A stretch of DNA of 64,000 nt from Rhodococcus sp. HM1 (GTDB lineage Bacteria > Actinomycetota > Actinomycetes > Mycobacteriales > Mycobacteriaceae). The stretch spans positions 1-64,000 of the forward strand of contig NZ_JALPTB010000005.1 in assembly GCF_023218075.1 (NCBI RefSeq). The letters run 5' to 3'. The position numbers and the translations under genes were made by a program. Under the pieces are notes generated by a model, which was not told where the DNA came from, made no database searches, and saw only the letters and a list, made by a program, of their open reading frames with translations. This document shows, piece by piece, positions 60,895-64,000 of this stretch (its first letter is position 1; each line of letters begins with the position of its first letter).

Positions 60895-61530
60895 TCAACG
60901 GCCGGAGGCCGCGGCCCGCAGGCAGAACGCGGTGATCCGCTCGATGTCATCGGGAGCCGGCACGACCCGTCGCCAGAGGTGATCGACGAGCACGCCGATC
61001 GTCGCGTGTGCGGCCAGGTTCGCATCGAACTGCGGGTCCGCACTGCCCAATTCGGCGAAGGGTGCGTGCAGCAGCCCCGCGAGTGGGCCGCTGGGCGAAG
61101 GCGGACCGGACTCGCTGTACTCCCCCAGGCCGGCCGTGTTCCACAGCACCGCCCGGGTGGCCGCTCCGACGTCGTCGGCGCCCTGCGACATCACGCCCTC
61201 GACCCAGCGCCGGACCTGCCCCTCCGGCGTGGTTTCCTTGCTCATCTGATGGGCGACATAGTCGCGCAGGCGCGCGGTGCCGTCCTCGAGGATCGCGGCG
61301 ACGAGTGCGTCCTTCGACCGGAAGTGCCGGTAGAAGGCATCGTTCGACAGGCCGGATTCGGCGACGATGTCCGCGACCCGCGCACGCGAGGCGGTGCCGG
61401 ACTTCTTCATCACCACCACGGCCGCGTCGAGGAGACTGCGAACCTCGTTGGCGTAGTTGTCCCCTCGTTTCGCGAGCGTGCGCTGCGCGATCCGGTGGGC
61501 AAGGTCGTCGGCCGGTTCCGTCATGGTCAT
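60895..61530 (-). CDS. TetR-family regulator
   Basis: 211 residues. Helix-turn-helix ARVADIVAESGLSNDAFYRHFRSKDALV. The gene follows the VOC-SDR pair on the minus strand after seven bases, so it belongs to an operon divergent from the acyl-CoA dehydrogenase, whose control region carries two GAGAAT/ATTCTC sites. This makes it the best local candidate for the regulator binding that motif; inference only. Start ATG 61530, or 61524. Confidence 0.88.
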   Translation of the reverse strand: MTMTEPADDLAHRIAQRTLAKRGDNYANEVRSLLDAAVVVMKKSGTASRARVADIVAESGLSNDAFYRHFRSKDALVAAILEDGTARLRDYVAHQMSKETTPEGQVRRWVEGVMSQGADDVGAATRAVLWNTAGLGEYSESGPPSPSGPLAGLLHAPFAELGSADPQFDANLAAHATIGVLVDHLWRRVVPAPDDIERITAFCLRAAASGR

Positions 61531-61537
61531 CCCTGTT

Positions 61538-62350
61538 CTAGGTGCTCATCGCGGCGCACACGCCTCCGTCGACGAGAAGATCTGTGCCGCTCAGGAAGCC
61601 CGCGTCATCCGAGAGCGCGAACGCTACCACGGCCGCGACCTCGTCCGCACGACCCGTCCTGCCCAGCGGGGTCTGCTGCACGAATCCGCCCATCCGGGGG
61701 TTGTGCTCCGCTTCCTGCCGCCCCTGCGGGGTGTCGATGATGCCCGGCGAGACCGAGCAGATCCGGGCCCCGCGCGGACCGAGCCGCACCGCCTCGCGGC
61801 GCACGAACCGCTGCACGCCGAGCTTGGCCAGCGCGTATGCGGCGCCGCTGTGCTCGACGGTCGGACCCGCCGCGTCGCGGATCCGGTCCAGGAACCGGGC
61901 GCCGAGCGGATCGTCGAGCACCTCGGCGACCTCGGGTGTCAGTCCCGATTGCGCCATCGACCCCGCCATCGACGCGAAGCACACGGTCGCGGTCCCGGCC
62001 GTGGCGAACGGACGCAACGTTTCGGCCAGCATCGCGGTCGCGACGAGATCGACGGTGAAGATCTGCCGCCAGTCCGCCATCGTCGGCGAGATCCCCGCCG
62101 CGTGCGCCACCGCGCGCAGCGTGCCGAGTTCGGACACCCGATCGGCGAGGCGGGCGAGCGCATCGCCGTCGGTGATGTCGAGGACGATCGGCTCCACCGC
62201 ACCCGCGGGGGCCAGTGCTTCGGCGGCGGTGGCAACGGTCGCGGCATCGCGGTCGGCGAGCAGCAGGACATCGACCGTCCCGGAAAGCCGTTGCGCGCAG
62301 GCGTACCCCATTCCCCGGCCCGCGCCGGTCACGACGCCCACCGTGGTCAT
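61538..62350 (-). CDS. Short-chain dehydrogenase/reductase
   Basis: 270 residues. VGVVTGAGRGMGYACAQRL, Ser in CFASMAGSMAQ and catalytic YALAK are visible; the C-terminal LSGTDLLVDGGV is typical. Start ATG 62350 overlaps the VOC stop (ATGA). A classical NAD(P) alcohol dehydrogenase, without the mycofactocin-type insertion. Confidence 0.92.
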   Translation of the reverse strand: MTTVGVVTGAGRGMGYACAQRLSGTVDVLLLADRDAATVATAAEALAPAGAVEPIVLDITDGDALARLADRVSELGTLRAVAHAAGISPTMADWRQIFTVDLVATAMLAETLRPFATAGTATVCFASMAGSMAQSGLTPEVAEVLDDPLGARFLDRIRDAAGPTVEHSGAAYALAKLGVQRFVRREAVRLGPRGARICSVSPGIIDTPQGRQEAEHNPRMGGFVQQTPLGRTGRADEVAAVVAFALSDDAGFLSGTDLLVDGGVCAAMST

Positions 62351-62790
62351 GCGCCGGCCCCCCAGCACCGCTGCAGACCCTGCTCCGCGACGCGGGTGAC
62401 GAGTTCGATCCGCAGTCCGGTCGTTCCGCGGAGGAACGCGAAGAACAGGCCTCCGTCGGACCCGGCGCGGGTGGCCTCGGTGACGAATCCCCGCGCGACC
62501 AGCGCCGCGGCGTCGGCCGCGACGTCGTCGGACCAGTATCCGGCGTGATGGATTCCGCCGCCGGCCTCCCACAACGTTCCCGGGACGCTGCGCACGACCT
62601 CGAGGCGGGGTTCGGTGATCGAGTAGGCGCACCGCAGCTCGACCGTGCGGTCGCCGGCGGGAAGCGTCACGGGCACCGCGCCGCCGACCTCCGGTCCCCA
62701 CTCGTATCCGAGGAGCGCCGTGAACTCCTCGCGGGTCGCCTCCGGGTCGTCCGCCACGATGCCCAGGTGGAACAGGTCTTCGGCCTTCAT
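62347..62790 (-). CDS. VOC-superfamily (glyoxalase/methylmalonyl-CoA epimerase-like) protein
   Basis: 147 residues. DLFHLGIVADDPEATREEFTALLGY, GGGIHHAGYWSDDVAADAAAL and LRIELVTR give the two metal-binding halves, with His in LFHLG and IHHAG and Glu in IELV. The pattern fits glyoxalase or epimerase members. First gene of the VOC-SDR-TetR unit. Confidence 0.85.
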   Translation of the reverse strand: MKAEDLFHLGIVADDPEATREEFTALLGYEWGPEVGGAVPVTLPAGDRTVELRCAYSITEPRLEVVRSVPGTLWEAGGGIHHAGYWSDDVAADAAALVARGFVTEATRAGSDGGLFFAFLRGTTGLRIELVTRVAEQGLQRCWGAGA

Positions 62791-62833
62791 CGCTCGCCTT
62801 TCCGCACACCGTCTGTGCAGTGCTGTTCCCGTC

Positions 62834-62850
62834 TCAGAATTGCATTCTTG
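62834..62850. promoter_or_regulatory. GAGAAT-N3-ATTCTC-type operator, first copy
   Basis: TCAGAATTGCATTCTTG contains a perfect AGAAT-N3-ATTCT core. It lies 44 bases before the VOC start and exactly 21 bp from the second copy. Confidence 0.55.
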
Positions 62851-62854
62851 ATTG

Positions 62855-62871
62855 CAAGAGTCATATTCTCA
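62855..62871 (+). promoter_or_regulatory. GAGAAT-N3-ATTCTC-type operator, second copy
   Basis: CAAGAGTCATATTCTCA keeps a perfect right half (ATTCTCA) and ends 20 bases before the acyl-CoA dehydrogenase ATG, the same position as at 27968, 42735 and 42876. Confidence 0.55.
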
Positions 62872-62890
62872 CTCGTGGAGAGGAGACGCA

Positions 62891-64000
62891 ATGGCATGGG
62901 ATTTCGAAACCGACCCCGAGTACCAGGCGAAACTCGACTGGGCCGACGCGTTCGTGCGTGAAGAGGTCGAACCCCTCGATCTGGTGTGGGAACACGAACA
63001 GTTCGTTCCGCTCGACGGCGCCCGGCGCAAGGCGATCGATCCGCTGAAACAGGAGGTCCGGAAACAGGGTCTGTGGGCGACGCACCTCGGGCCGGAACTC
63101 GGCGGTCAGGGCTACGGCCAGCTGAAGCTCGCGCTGCTCAACGAGATCCTCGGCCGATCGAGCTGGGCGCCGATCGTGTTCGGCTGCCAGGCACCGGACA
63201 CCGGCAACGCCGAGATCATCGCTCACTACGGCACTCCCGAGCAGAAGGAGCGCTACCTGCAGCCGCTGCTCGACGGCGAGGTGTTCTCCTCGTACTCGAT
63301 GACCGAACCGCAGGGCGGGGCCGACCCGGCACAGTTCCGGACCCGGGCCGTCAAGGATGGCGACCACTGGGTGATCAACGGCTGGAAGTACTTCTCCTCC
63401 AACGCCCGGACCGCCGAGTTCCTCATCGTGATGGTCGTGACGGATCCCGACGTCCCGGTGCACAAGGGAACGTCGATGTTCCTCGTCCCCACGGACACCC
63501 CGGGTGTCGAGATCGTCCGCAACGTCGGGCTGTACGGCGAACCGATGAACGAGGGCACCCACGCACTGATCCACTACAACAACGTGCGGGTCCCCGCCGA
63601 CGCGATGCTCGGCGAGGAGGGCGGGGCGTTCGCGGCCGCTCAGGTGCGCCTCGGCGGCGGCCGTATCCACCACGCCATGCGCACGATCGGCTTGGCACAG
63701 AAGGCGATCGACATGATGTGCGAGCGCGCCCTGAGCCGCGAGACGGCCGGTAGCCGCCTCGCCGACAAGCAGACCGTGCAGGGTTACATCGCCGATTCCT
63801 ACGCGCAGCTCACCCAGTTCCGGCTGTTCGTGCTCAACACTGCGTGGAAGATCGACAAGTACAACGACTACAAGAAGGTACGCAAGGACATCGCGACCGC
63901 GAAGATCGTGATGCCGACCGTGCTGCACGACATCGCTTGGCGCGCAATGCAGGTGCACGGTGCACTCGGCGTCACCAACGAGATGCCGTTCTTCCGGATG
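62891..64000 (+). CDS. Acyl-CoA dehydrogenase, 3' end outside window
   Basis: 370 residues visible, cut at the window end. The long subclass is indicated by VREEVEPLDLVWEHEQFVPLDG, the FAD/substrate motif SYSMTEPQGGADP, HWVINGWKYFSSNA, and LAQKAIDMMCERALSRETAGSRLADKQTVQ. The last visible part (AWRAMQVHGALGVTNEMPFF) is the region before the active-site loop. Similar to branched-chain or 2-methylacyl-CoA dehydrogenases in size, but the substrate is unknown. Ribosome site GGAGG. Divergent from the VOC operon. Confidence 0.93.
   Translation, partial: MAWDFETDPEYQAKLDWADAFVREEVEPLDLVWEHEQFVPLDGARRKAIDPLKQEVRKQGLWATHLGPELGGQGYGQLKLALLNEILGRSSWAPIVFGCQAPDTGNAEIIAHYGTPEQKERYLQPLLDGEVFSSYSMTEPQGGADPAQFRTRAVKDGDHWVINGWKYFSSNARTAEFLIVMVVTDPDVPVHKGTSMFLVPTDTPGVEIVRNVGLYGEPMNEGTHALIHYNNVRVPADAMLGEEGGAFAAAQVRLGGGRIHHAMRTIGLAQKAIDMMCERALSRETAGSRLADKQTVQGYIADSYAQLTQFRLFVLNTAWKIDKYNDYKKVRKDIATAKIVMPTVLHDIAWRAMQVHGALGVTNEMPFFRM

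Noticed and set aside
1-64000. Mobile elements, integrases, CRISPR arrays or phage genes
   Set aside because: None seen: no transposase or integrase motifs and no regularly spaced direct repeats on either strand.

Overview
The window is about 64 kb of very GC-rich DNA with dense, codon-biased genes, many GTG starts, stop-start overlaps (ATGA/GTGA) and a gene complement (mycofactocin-type SDRs, many acyl-CoA ligases, crotonases and acyl-CoA dehydrogenases, OB-fold/thiolase pairs, P450-ferredoxin) typical of a mycolic-acid actinobacterium, most like Rhodococcus or a close relative. The genus is inference from gene content only. No rRNA, insertion sequence, integrase or CRISPR array was seen.

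Layout: (1) 1-2980, minus strand: a fatty-acid-type operon (crotonase, acyl-CoA dehydrogenase, acyl-CoA ligase cut by the window edge) behind a recognisable promoter and palindrome. (2) 3074-5702: an ABC1/UbiB-type kinase and an ECF sigma factor with a SnoaL-like tail. (3) 5707-15291: a complete selenocysteine island. A selenocysteine formate dehydrogenase (alpha with in-frame TGA and adjacent SECIS hairpin, iron-sulfur beta, NrfD-type membrane subunit) and selD lie on the minus strand; tRNA-Sec(UCA), selA and selB lie on the plus strand. (4) 15292-16536: small open reading frames and a CRP/GlxR-like site; little recognisable. (5) 16537-25269: VOC protein, two pirins, tandem hotdog thioesterase, Tat-lipoprotein intradiol-dioxygenase-like protein, beta-lactamase-fold hydrolase, M13 peptidase and secreted M23 peptidase, separated by strong terminators.

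(6) 25536-64000: a large catabolic island. It holds a crotonase divergent from an acyl-CoA ligase; an amidohydrolase-ligase operon; a peptide-type ABC transporter operon ending in a mycofactocin-type SDR; a minus operon ALDH/CoA-transferase/OB-fold protein/thiolase divergent from a plus operon TauD/SDR/mycofactocin SDR/ferredoxin/P450/OB-fold-thiolase fusion/hydrolase/DoxX/two 3-hydroxyisobutyrate-dehydrogenase-like genes; a minus operon with LuxE-like and LuxC-like fatty-acid-reductase genes plus AKR, ALDH, AhpD-like protein, dehydrogenase and ligase; and VOC/SDR/TetR divergent from an acyl-CoA dehydrogenase.

The strongest unexplained signal is a palindrome of the form GAGAAT-N3-ATTCTC placed 19-22 bases before the start codon of four widely separated genes of this island (28006, 42716, 42914, 62891). 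It has weaker copies at 26.3 kb, and three of the control regions carry a second copy 21-22 bp away. This suggests the scattered operons form one regulon. The local TetR gene at 60895-61530 is a candidate regulator. The substrate of the pathway cannot be named from sequence alone; the enzyme set (oxygenases, alcohol and aldehyde oxidation, CoA activation, side-chain retro-aldol or thiolytic cleavage) points to a branched or cyclic, terpenoid- or steroid-like or xenobiotic acid.
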